Under the pieces are notes generated by a model. The model was not told the origin of the DNA and ran no database searches. It saw only the letters and a program-made list of their open reading frames with translations. A stretch of DNA of 16,745 nt from positions 1 to 16,745 of the forward strand of contig CAZDZG010000023.1 of NCBI GenBank assembly GCA_964509845.1, read 5' to 3'. A program made the translations under genes and the position numbers. Each line of letters begins with the position of its first letter. The stretch's first letter is position 1. This DNA comes from WYZ-LMO6 sp964509845 (GTDB lineage: Archaea > Hadarchaeota > Hadarchaeia > Hadarchaeales > WYZ-LMO6). Below are positions 6,637 to 12,743 of this stretch, one piece after another.

Positions 6637-8559
6637 TCATCCGTACCATCCCAGCCCGAGCTCCCTGCACCTGGAATCCACCTCACGCTGGATCAGCTCC
6701 ATTTCCTCCTCCGTGAGGTGGGAGAACCTCCCCTGAAGCCTGAGGTACTCCTTCACCGGTTTCCTCTTCTCCGGCCTGAAGGTGATCCTGATCTTCCCAT
6801 TTTCCGCCTCGTAGAGGATCCAGCATCCCGTCTCCACCGCCAGCCTGGCCAGCCTCACGGTGAGGGAGGGGTCGTGCCTCCAGCCCGTGGGGCAGGGACA
6901 GTGAACGTGGAGGTAGGAGGGCCCCTTCACCGCCGCCGCCTTCCTGACCTTCCAGACCAGATCCCAGGGGTATCCCACGGAGGCGGTGGCCACGTAGGGT
7001 ATCCGGTGGGCCAGGGCTATGGAGGGCATATCCTTCTTGGGCCTGTCCTCCCCCCTCCCGATCTTCCCGGCGGGGGTGGTGGTGGTCCAGGCCCCGAAGG
7101 GGGTGGTCCCGCTTCGCTGGATTCCCGTGTTGTGCACCACCATCCCCTCGGCGATGAAGTTGTGATCCCCCTCCACCCTCAGGTCCACGGTCTGGTTCCT
7201 GCCCACGTACCTGAGCTCGATGATCCTCTCCAGCTCGAAAAAGTCGTTGCCCTCCAGCGGGTTCCCGTGTTGTGAGGAATACTCTTCCGGGTTGGGGGCC
7301 CCCTTCCTAAAGCAGAGATAGCCGGAGTTCTGCAGCGGTTCTTCGCACCTTTCACCCTTCCCCCTCCAGTGAATCCTTCCCACCCTGTAGTGCAGGGTTT
7401 GCAGGAGCAGCCTCAGCCTCCGCAGCAGCTCGTGGCTGGCCGAAACGTATCTGTGGTTCCCCCTGGAGCTGTATCCGTCGGCCAGCATCATACCCTCCAC
7501 CAAAGCCTTTCTCTCCTCCTCTGGCAGGGTGAGGACCCAGCCGGGTAGGGTCTTGTTCCCCGCCCCCCAGAAACCGAGCGATTCGATGAAGCGCACCAGG
7601 TTGGAGGAGTAAAGGTAAAGATAACTTCCGTTTCCGGTGGGGGTGATGCCCAGAACCTTTTGGGAGAGTCTGATCAGTTCCCTCCTGCCCTTCTTCCCCT
7701 TGGGGAGGACGAAGCCCACCTCCCCCCTTTCCGGCCTCACCCAGCCGTTCCCCAGCCATATCCCCAGGAGCTTCATGAGCTCGGGAGAGGATCGCTCCGG
7801 CACCCTAACGGGGTGTGCAGCCCTTGGGGCAGCGGTGAAGTTGAAGCGATAGGAGCTGCCGTAGGGTATCCCCTTCAGCACCACGACCTCATCCCCCACC
7901 CTGAGCCGGCTCAGGGTTTTCCAGACCAGCCTGTTCCTCCCTCCTCCCCTCTCCAGGGTTAGGAAGGGATGGTTGGGGGTGGCCCTGATCAGGTGGTGGG
8001 GGGTGACGACTTCGTAGAGGTCATGCACCCCATTGAAGAACACGCCGCTGCACCTTCTGGCGACCAGGGTCCTCCTCTGGACCTCGAAGGAGTAGAGGAG
8101 CTCCCCCACCTTCACCTCTGAGACCGGCTTGAGTCCCCCCTCGGTCAGCACGAGGGTGGAGGGATCCAGGCAGTTCATGTAGGCTTCGTTGTCGGTGCAG
8201 ACGTAAAGCACGTCATGTCCCCTCTCCATCATCCCGGAAAGGGCCTGGAGGCCTATGTCGGCCGTTCCCCCGTCCCCCGCTATGGCCACCACCTTTATTC
8301 CCTCCTTCCCCAGCCTTCGCAGGGCGACCTCCACCCCCGAGGCTACGGCGGCCGCGTTCTCGAAGGCCCCGTGGATCCAGGGGACCCTCCAGGCGGTCTG
8401 GGGGTAGGGGGTGGTCACCACCTCCATGCAGCCCGTGGCCTGAACCACGATCACCCTCCTTCCCAGGGCCTTCAGGATCAGCCTGAGCGCCATGGCTTCC
8501 CCGCATCCGGGGCAGGCCCTGTGTCCCGGGGCCAGCAGCTCCTCCTCGGGAGGCCTCAT
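6637..8559 (-). CDS. porB: Pyruvate (2-oxoacid):ferredoxin oxidoreductase beta subunit, interrupted by an intein
   Basis: 640 codons as translated; the host protein is 292 residues (1-129 joined to the last 163), normal for PorB. It binds thiamine diphosphate and a [4Fe-4S] cluster and catalyses CoA-dependent oxidative decarboxylation of pyruvate (or the reverse) with ferredoxin. Host features: CPGC at 16-19 and Cys44 (ATGCME), the TPP/Mg2+ motif from GDGGTADIG (95-103) to DNEAYMN (123-129), then after the intein TGIQRSG, and CPCPTGW near 554-560 with the last cluster cysteine. The intein sits between Asn129 and the following Thr, inside the TPP motif, so the precursor should be inactive until spliced. 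The ATG at 8559 overlaps the porA stop as ATGA. It is the last gene of the gamma-delta-alpha-beta operon. Pyruvate is the likely substrate from similarity of alpha and beta to POR, but another 2-oxoacid is possible. Confidence 0.93.
   Translation of the reverse strand: MRPPEEELLAPGHRACPGCGEAMALRLILKALGRRVIVVQATGCMEVVTTPYPQTAWRVPWIHGAFENAAAVASGVEVALRRLGKEGIKVVAIAGDGGTADIGLQALSGMMERGHDVLYVCTDNEAYMNCLDPSTLVLTEGGLKPVSEVKVGELLYSFEVQRRTLVARRCSGVFFNGVHDLYEVVTPHHLIRATPNHPFLTLERGGGRNRLVWKTLSRLRVGDEVVVLKGIPYGSSYRFNFTAAPRAAHPVRVPERSSPELMKLLGIWLGNGWVRPERGEVGFVLPKGKKGRRELIRLSQKVLGITPTGNGSYLYLYSSNLVRFIESLGFWGAGNKTLPGWVLTLPEEERKALVEGMMLADGYSSRGNHRYVSASHELLRRLRLLLQTLHYRVGRIHWRGKGERCEEPLQNSGYLCFRKGAPNPEEYSSQHGNPLEGNDFFELERIIELRYVGRNQTVDLRVEGDHNFIAEGMVVHNTGIQRSGTTPFGAWTTTTPAGKIGRGEDRPKKDMPSIALAHRIPYVATASVGYPWDLVWKVRKAAAVKGPSYLHVHCPCPTGWRHDPSLTVRLARLAVETGCWILYEAENGKIRITFRPEKRKPVKEYLRLQGRFSHLTEEEMELIQREVDSRCRELGLGWYG
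7129..8172 (-). mobile_element. Intein with LAGLIDADG homing-endonuclease domain inside porB
   Basis: 348 residues, from Cys1 (CLDPSTLVLTEGG) to the terminal HN, followed by Thr as first C-extein residue. Splicing blocks are complete: block A at the N-terminus, block B RATPNHPFLTL with Thr65 and His68, block F VDLRVEGDHNFIAEG, and block G VVHN. Residues about 130-280 hold a two-motif LAGLIDADG (DOD) homing endonuclease: LLGIWLGNGWV (135-145) and LVEGMMLADGYSS (224-236). In the first motif the usual catalytic Asp is Asn142, while Asp232 of the second is kept. Protein splicing should work; DNA cutting may be lost or weakened. Codon usage looks more mixed and less GC-rich by eye than the flanking porB, as expected for a horizontally acquired insertion. 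The boundaries are set by alignment of the host motif DNEAYMN/TGIQRSG. Confidence 0.93.
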
Positions 8560-9731
8560 TCCACCACCTCCCTCCTGACTCCCACCCAGCGCGGGTTCTC
8601 CCCCACCCTTCCCTCCTCCCCCGCCCTCCTGGTCTCCCCTATCACCTCCTCCAGGTCCTCCACCCTGACGTCCCTGCTTCCCAGCCCCAGGATGAAGTTC
8701 AGGAAGAGGGGCCTCCTGGTCTCGTTGGCGAAGGCGGCCACCGTGTCCGTGTAGAGGGCCCCCATCCATCCCGCGGAGAGGTCCTTCTCCAGCACCGCCA
8801 CCGCCTTGGCCCCCGAGAGGGCCCTCACCAGTTCCTCCCCCGGGAAGGGACGGTAGAGGAGGAGCCTCACCAGACCCACCCTTTCCCCCCTTTCCCTGCA
8901 CCTGTCCACCGCCTCCTTGGCCGTTCCGGCGAGGGAACCCATGGTCAGCAGGAGGACCTCCGCCCCCTCCGTCCTGTACTCCTCCAGGATTCCGTATCTC
9001 CTCCCGAACCTTCGCTCGAACTCCTCCGCCACCTTCACGAAGCCCTCCTTCGCCCCCCTGAGGGCCCTGTGCTGCTGGTACCTGGCCTCCAGGTATATCT
9101 CCGGAACCCCCACGGGCCCCATGGTGAGGGGACGGTCGGGGTCCAGCTTGAAGGAGGGGGAATAGGGGGGTAGGAAGGCGTCCACCTCCTCCTGGGAGGG
9201 GACCTCGACGGGCTCCGAAGTGTGGGATAGGATGTACCCGTCGTAGCAGACCATGGCCGGGAGGGAGAGGGACTCGGCCAGGCGGAAGGCCAGGAGCAGG
9301 AGGTCCAGGATCTCCTGGTTGTTCTCGCAGTAGAGCTGGATCCAGCCGCAGTCCCTCACGGAGAGAGAGTCCTGCTGGTCGTTCCAGATGCTCAGGGGGG
9401 CGGAGAGGGAGCGGTTGGCGTTGGCCATCACCACGGGCAGCCTCATTCCCGAGACCACGTAGAGGATCTCGCTCATCAGCATGAGCCCCTGGGAGGAGGT
9501 GGCGGTGAAGGCCCTGGCACCGGTGGCGGAGGCCCCCAGGCAGACGCTCAGGGCGCTGTGCTCGGACTCCACCTTCACGAACTCCGCCTCCAGCTCCCCG
9601 TCGGCCACGTACTTGGCCAGGGTCTCCACCACCACCGTCTGGGGGGTGATGGGGTAGGCAGAGATGACCTGGACCCTGGCGAGCTTGGCCGCCAGGGCCG
9701 CCGCCTCGTTCCCGTTGAGCAGCTGCTTCAA
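8556..9731 (-). CDS. porA: Pyruvate (2-oxoacid):ferredoxin oxidoreductase alpha subunit
   Basis: 391 residues. Provides the pyrimidine-binding side of the thiamine-diphosphate site and the substrate pocket. Characteristic segments: SAYPITPQTVVVE (24-36), VESEHSALSVCLGASATG (54-71), TATSSQGLMLMSE (77-89) and ANRSLSAPLSIWNDQQDS (105-122), then CENNQEILDLLLLAF; all are typical of archaeal POR alpha. The start is TTG at 9731-9729, overlapping the stop of the delta gene as TTGA and preceded by GGTGGAGGAGGG. This start gives the usual family N-terminus (KQLLNGNEAAA). The stop overlaps the porB ATG as ATGA. Upstream sequence in the same frame is a shadow of the delta gene. Confidence 0.94.
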   Translation of the reverse strand: MKQLLNGNEAAALAAKLARVQVISAYPITPQTVVVETLAKYVADGELEAEFVKVESEHSALSVCLGASATGARAFTATSSQGLMLMSEILYVVSGMRLPVVMANANRSLSAPLSIWNDQQDSLSVRDCGWIQLYCENNQEILDLLLLAFRLAESLSLPAMVCYDGYILSHTSEPVEVPSQEEVDAFLPPYSPSFKLDPDRPLTMGPVGVPEIYLEARYQQHRALRGAKEGFVKVAEEFERRFGRRYGILEEYRTEGAEVLLLTMGSLAGTAKEAVDRCRERGERVGLVRLLLYRPFPGEELVRALSGAKAVAVLEKDLSAGWMGALYTDTVAAFANETRRPLFLNFILGLGSRDVRVEDLEEVIGETRRAGEEGRVGENPRWVGVRREVVE

Positions 9732-10858
9732 GTTCCCTCCTCCACCATCCTTATGACCGCCCTGGGGCACTCCGCGGCGCACACCCCGCACCCCTTGCAG
9801 TAGTCTTCGTCCGTCCGGTACTCCCTCTCCCCTTCCTTCACGATGCACGCCTCGGGACAGAGGATCCAGCAGTTGTCGCATCCGTTGCAGCTCCCGCAGC
9901 TGAAGCACCTTTCCGCTTCCGCCCTCACCTCCTCCTCGGAGCCCGGCCCCAGGGGCCCCCCCACCCTGGGGGAAAAGGTGAAATAATCCAGCTTTATCTC
10001 CTCGGGGGCCACCACGCTGGGCGCGGGTGGGGGCTCGGGCTCCCTCCCCCTCAGGAAGGCGTCCACCCCAAGGGCCGCCCTCCTTCCCGAGCCTATGGCC
10101 CTGGCCACCCCCCTCCCCGCTCCCGCCAGCTCCCCCGCCGCGAAGACCCCCTCCATCCCCGTCCTCCCCCACCCATCCACTCCTTTCACCTCCAGCCCCT
10201 CCGGGAGGGGATTCCTCCCGGTGGCCAGCACCACGGCCTCGTACCCCTCCAGCTCCCTCCTTCCCTCCACCCTGTGGCCCCTCTCCACCTCCACCCCCAT
10301 CCCCCTCAGGGAGGCGAGTTCTTCCTCCAGAACCGCACGTGGAAGGTGCTCCTCGGGCATTCCCCAGGCCATCAGCCCCCCCTCCTTTTCCCTGGCCTCG
10401 AAGACCCTCACCTCGTGGCCCAGCAGCCTGAGGTGGTAGGCGCAGGAGAGGCCGGCGGGACCTCCCCCCACCACCGCCACCTCTTTGCCCGTGGACCTTC
10501 CGGCCTTCACCTCCCACCCCTTTTCCCTCCCCAGATCCCCAAGGAAGCGCTCCACCGCCCTTATGGCCAGGGGCTCGTCCAGCCTTCCCCTGTTGCAGGC
10601 GGGCTCGCAGAAGCGGTAGCACACCCTCCCGCAAACGGAGGGGAAGGGGTTGGTGCTCTTAAGGACCCCCCAGGCTTCCCTCATCCTGTCCTTCTCCACC
10701 AGGTAGAGAATCTCCGGAAGATCGTTCCCCACGGGACAGGAAAAGGAGCAGGGGGCCATCCTCCTCTCCCTCACCGGGCGCCGGATCCTCCACCCAGAGG
10801 TGAGGTATTCCACGCTGCTCCCCGGCCGGTCTATTACCGCTCCAGGAAGTAGCTTCAT
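9728..10858 (-). CDS. porD: PorD-type ferredoxin subunit fused with a GltD-like Fe-S/FAD module that lacks the NAD(P)H domain
   Basis: 376 residues, far longer than a normal PorD (roughly 90-105). Residues 1-30 (PGAVIDRPGSSVEY, then GWRIRRPV) match the N-terminal arm of PorD. Residues 37-110 resemble the N-terminal Fe-S domain of the glutamate synthase small subunit: Cys37, 41, 76, 80, 84 and 88, with SCPVGNDLPE and CGRVCYRFCEPACNRG. Residues 126-165 are an FAD-binding Rossmann start (VAVVGGGPAGLSCAYHL), followed by GMPEEHLP, ATGRN (212-216) and GVFAAGE (237-243). Only about 20 residues separate ATGRN from GVFAAGE, so the NAD(P)H domain usually inserted there, with its own GGGxTA motif, is absent. 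Residues 288-300 restart PorD-like sequence (IKLDYFTFSPR), and the C-terminus is a 2[4Fe-4S] ferredoxin (Cys324, 327, 330, 334 and 354, 357, 360, 364) with extra Cys318, 321, 338. It probably passes electrons from the POR core through flavin and clusters; the partner is unknown. It overlaps porG (ATGA) and porA (TTGA). Confidence 0.88.
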   Translation of the reverse strand: MKLLPGAVIDRPGSSVEYLTSGWRIRRPVRERRMAPCSFSCPVGNDLPEILYLVEKDRMREAWGVLKSTNPFPSVCGRVCYRFCEPACNRGRLDEPLAIRAVERFLGDLGREKGWEVKAGRSTGKEVAVVGGGPAGLSCAYHLRLLGHEVRVFEAREKEGGLMAWGMPEEHLPRAVLEEELASLRGMGVEVERGHRVEGRRELEGYEAVVLATGRNPLPEGLEVKGVDGWGRTGMEGVFAAGELAGAGRGVARAIGSGRRAALGVDAFLRGREPEPPPAPSVVAPEEIKLDYFTFSPRVGGPLGPGSEEEVRAEAERCFSCGSCNGCDNCWILCPEACIVKEGEREYRTDEDYCKGCGVCAAECPRAVIRMVEEGT

Positions 10859-11406
10859 TCCCTGGCCTCCTCGTAGGCCCTGGTGATGGCCCTCTGATTC
10901 CTCTCCCCCGCCCCCCCCTTGAAGTATTCCCCTACCGCCCGCAGGACGGAGTCCAGGCTAACCTGTTCCGTGGCCCTCACGTAGGCCCCCAGCATGGCCA
11001 TGTTGGTGATGGGGGCCCCCATCTCCTCCATCGCTATGGAGGTGGCGTCCACCCAGACCACCTTCCCCGCCCTGAGGCCCTGGGGGGGACCTTTGGAGTT
11101 CAGGATCAGCACCCCTTCCGGCTTCAGCCCCTCCGTCACGTTCACCGTCCTGAGCAGGGTGGGATCCAGCACCACCACGTGGTCCGGATGGTAGATCTGG
11201 CTCCTGATCCTGATGGGTTTGCTGTCCAGTCTGGCGAAGGCCACCACGGGCGCCCCCCTCCTCTCCGCCCCGAAGAAGGGAAAGGCCTGTGCATACTTTC
11301 CCTCCAGGAAAGCCGCCTCCGCGAGCATGCGGGCTGCCGTTACCGCCCCTTGTCCCCCCCTTCCGTGGAACCTCACCTCGATCACGTTTTTCCCCGAAAA
11401 TTTCAC
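10855..11406 (-). CDS. porG: Pyruvate (2-oxoacid):ferredoxin oxidoreductase gamma subunit
   Basis: 183 residues from the GTG at 11406. The family signature IEVRFHGRGGQGAVTAARML is at 9-28, followed by FPFFGAERRGAPVVAFAR and DHVVVLDPTLL. The gamma subunit forms the CoA-proximal domain III equivalent of large PFORs. A second in-frame GTG at 11385 would begin the protein right at IEVRFHG, where many homologues start. The upstream GTG is favoured because a TATA element at 11423-11430 puts the transcript start almost on it, implying a leaderless message. It is the first gene of the por operon, and its TGA overlaps the next ATG by ATGA. Confidence 0.93.
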   Translation of the reverse strand: MKFSGKNVIEVRFHGRGGQGAVTAARMLAEAAFLEGKYAQAFPFFGAERRGAPVVAFARLDSKPIRIRSQIYHPDHVVVLDPTLLRTVNVTEGLKPEGVLILNSKGPPQGLRAGKVVWVDATSIAMEEMGAPITNMAMLGAYVRATEQVSLDSVLRAVGEYFKGGAGERNQRAITRAYEEARE

Positions 11407-11422
11407 ACTATAATGCCTGCCC

Positions 11423-11430
11423 GTATTTAA
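11423..11430 (-). promoter_or_regulatory. TATA box of the por operon
   Basis: Minus strand TTAAATAC within GGTTAAATACGG, in an otherwise GC-rich context, centred about 22 bp from the porG GTG at 11406. That is close to the normal archaeal distance from TATA to transcription start, so the mRNA probably starts at or within a few bases of the start codon. No ribosome-binding sequence lies between. Confidence 0.6.
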
Positions 11431-11440
11431 CCTTTAGCCA

Positions 11441-11454
11441 GAAAGAAAAAAAAT
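11441..11454 (-). terminator. Oligo-T transcription terminator after the acyl-CoA dehydrogenase gene
   Basis: On the minus strand, six bases after the acyl-CoA dehydrogenase stop codon, the sequence runs ATTTTTTTTCTTTC: eight T in a row, then CTTTC. Archaeal RNA polymerase stops at such U-tracts without needing a hairpin. It separates the dehydrogenase transcript from the por promoter just downstream. Confidence 0.65.
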
Positions 11455-11459
11455 GGTGT

Positions 11460-12671
11460 TCAGGCGTAGGCCGAGAAGCCCTTGCCGAGGATGGAGTAGC
11501 CGGTGATCAGCTTCATGATTTCGGTGGTGCCGTCCGGAATGGTCTGCATCCTGGCGTCGCGGAAGTACCTCTCCAGGGGCATCTCCTCGGAAAGGCCCAG
11601 GCCACCGAAGATCTGCATGGCCATGTAGGTCACCTTCACCGCCACCTCCCCTCCGTAGGCCTTGGCCATGGCCGAGAGCCTCCTGGCGTCGGGGTCGCCC
11701 TTGGAGATGGCGTGCACGGCCTTGTAGCCCAGGAGCCTGGCGGTCTCGATGTACACGCTCATCTTGTACAGCATCTCCTGGATCAGCTGGAACTTCCCTA
11801 TGGGCTTGCCGAACTGCACCCGCTGCTTGGCGTACTCCACCGCCTTCTCGAAGGCCGCCTCCGCTATCCCCACGGACATCAGGCACATTCCCGCCCTGGG
11901 CATGGTGAGCATGGCCGTCACGGGGGAGACCGAGGTCAGGAGCTTCATGAAGCCCTCGGAGACCGGGAGCCCCCCCTGCTCGAAGGCCCTCTGCACCAGG
12001 ACGGTCATCTCGTTGTTCTTGGGAACCCTGCAGTTGTCGAAGAACATCTCCCCGGTGGGGGAGGCCTTCCACCCTATCTTGTGGAGCTCGTTGGTCTCCC
12101 AGCCCGAGACCTCCTTCTCCACCAGGAAGAAGGTCTCCACTCCTCCGGCCTCCAGGTTCCTGGCCCCCACCCAGGCGGTGTCGGCTATGGGCGCATTGCT
12201 TATCCAGGTCTTCCTGCCGTTGATGACGTAGTGGTCCCCGTCCAGCTTGGCGGTGGTCTTGATGTTGGAGGTGTCGCAGCCGGCCTCGGGCTCTGTCTCC
12301 GCGAAGCATCCTATGAACTCCGCCCTCTCCAGCCTTCGCAGGATCCTGTCCTTGACGTCGTCATCGGCGAAGGGGGCGAAGAGGGCAGGAATGGCCCCCA
12401 TCCCGAAGAGCGGGAGAAGGCTGGGCCAGACCCTCCCCACCTCCTCGGCGAAGATGCAGAAGATCATCGGGTCCATCATGGACCTTATGTTCTCCGGATC
12501 CAGACCTATCCCTATGCTCTTGAACTTCTTCATGATCTGAATGGCCTCTTCCCTGGTGAGCGGTCCCTGGCTGTCCCTCTTGTTCACGTAGGACTCCGGA
12601 AACTCTTTCTGCAGGAACTCCCTAAGGGTATCCCTGAACATCCGCTGGTCCTCGGTAAACTCGAAATCCAT
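11460..12671 (-). CDS. Acyl-CoA dehydrogenase
   Basis: 403 residues, normal length. An FAD enzyme that introduces the alpha,beta double bond in acyl-CoA (or reduces enoyl-CoA). Visible: helical N-domain (1-120), FAETEPEAGCDTSN (123-136) and YVINGRKTWISNA (148-160) of the middle beta-domain, YAKQRVQFGKPIGKFQLIQ (280-298) and QIFGGLGLSEEMPLERYFRD (353-372) in the C-terminal domain. The motif that normally reads (Y)EGT with the catalytic Glu is IPDGTTEI, with Asp380 in its place. Helix G (MLTMPRAGMCLMSVG) does not show the alternative Glu used by isovaleryl- and long-chain-type enzymes. The ATG at 12671 has GGAGGG 8 bases upstream. Preceded by a TATA-like ATAAATA and followed by an oligo-T terminator, so it looks monocistronic. 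No ETF or thiolase gene is visible nearby, so its pathway is not shown. Confidence 0.93.
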   Translation of the reverse strand: MDFEFTEDQRMFRDTLREFLQKEFPESYVNKRDSQGPLTREEAIQIMKKFKSIGIGLDPENIRSMMDPMIFCIFAEEVGRVWPSLLPLFGMGAIPALFAPFADDDVKDRILRRLERAEFIGCFAETEPEAGCDTSNIKTTAKLDGDHYVINGRKTWISNAPIADTAWVGARNLEAGGVETFFLVEKEVSGWETNELHKIGWKASPTGEMFFDNCRVPKNNEMTVLVQRAFEQGGLPVSEGFMKLLTSVSPVTAMLTMPRAGMCLMSVGIAEAAFEKAVEYAKQRVQFGKPIGKFQLIQEMLYKMSVYIETARLLGYKAVHAISKGDPDARRLSAMAKAYGGEVAVKVTYMAMQIFGGLGLSEEMPLERYFRDARMQTIPDGTTEIMKLITGYSILGKGFSAYA

Positions 12672-12743
12672 CTCCCATCCCTCCTTTTTTACCCCCTCCT
12701 TTTTTCCCTCTGCTATTTATCCTTTGCTGGAGGAGGGGCAGGG
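12672..12743. promoter_or_regulatory. Divergent promoter region between acyl-CoA dehydrogenase and nnrD
   Basis: 72 bp holding T-rich and A/T-rich stretches. On the minus strand GGATAAATAG (12713-12722) is a good TATA box about 45-50 bp before the dehydrogenase ATG. It leaves a short leader that contains GGAGGG at 12679-12684. On the plus strand the same segment reads CTATTTATCC about 25-30 bp before the nnrD ATG, and GGAGGAGGGG at 12729-12738 is its ribosome-binding site. One AT segment may therefore serve both genes. Confidence 0.5.

Noticed and set aside
6634..6639. TGATCA as a specific terminator or regulatory motif
   Set aside because: The hexamer occurs many times inside genes in this window; back-to-back TGA stops on both strands followed by no spacer create it automatically.
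10027..10431. Proline- and serine-rich or glycine-rich open frames opposite and shifted to the por and other genes
   Set aside because: They are shadows produced by purine-rich GC-rich coding strands; no start signals and no recognisable domains.
11289..12743. Long open frame leading into nnrD on the plus strand
   Set aside because: It is antisense to the acyl-CoA dehydrogenase and porG, low-complexity in sequence, and nnrD homology with a ribosome-binding site begins at 12744.
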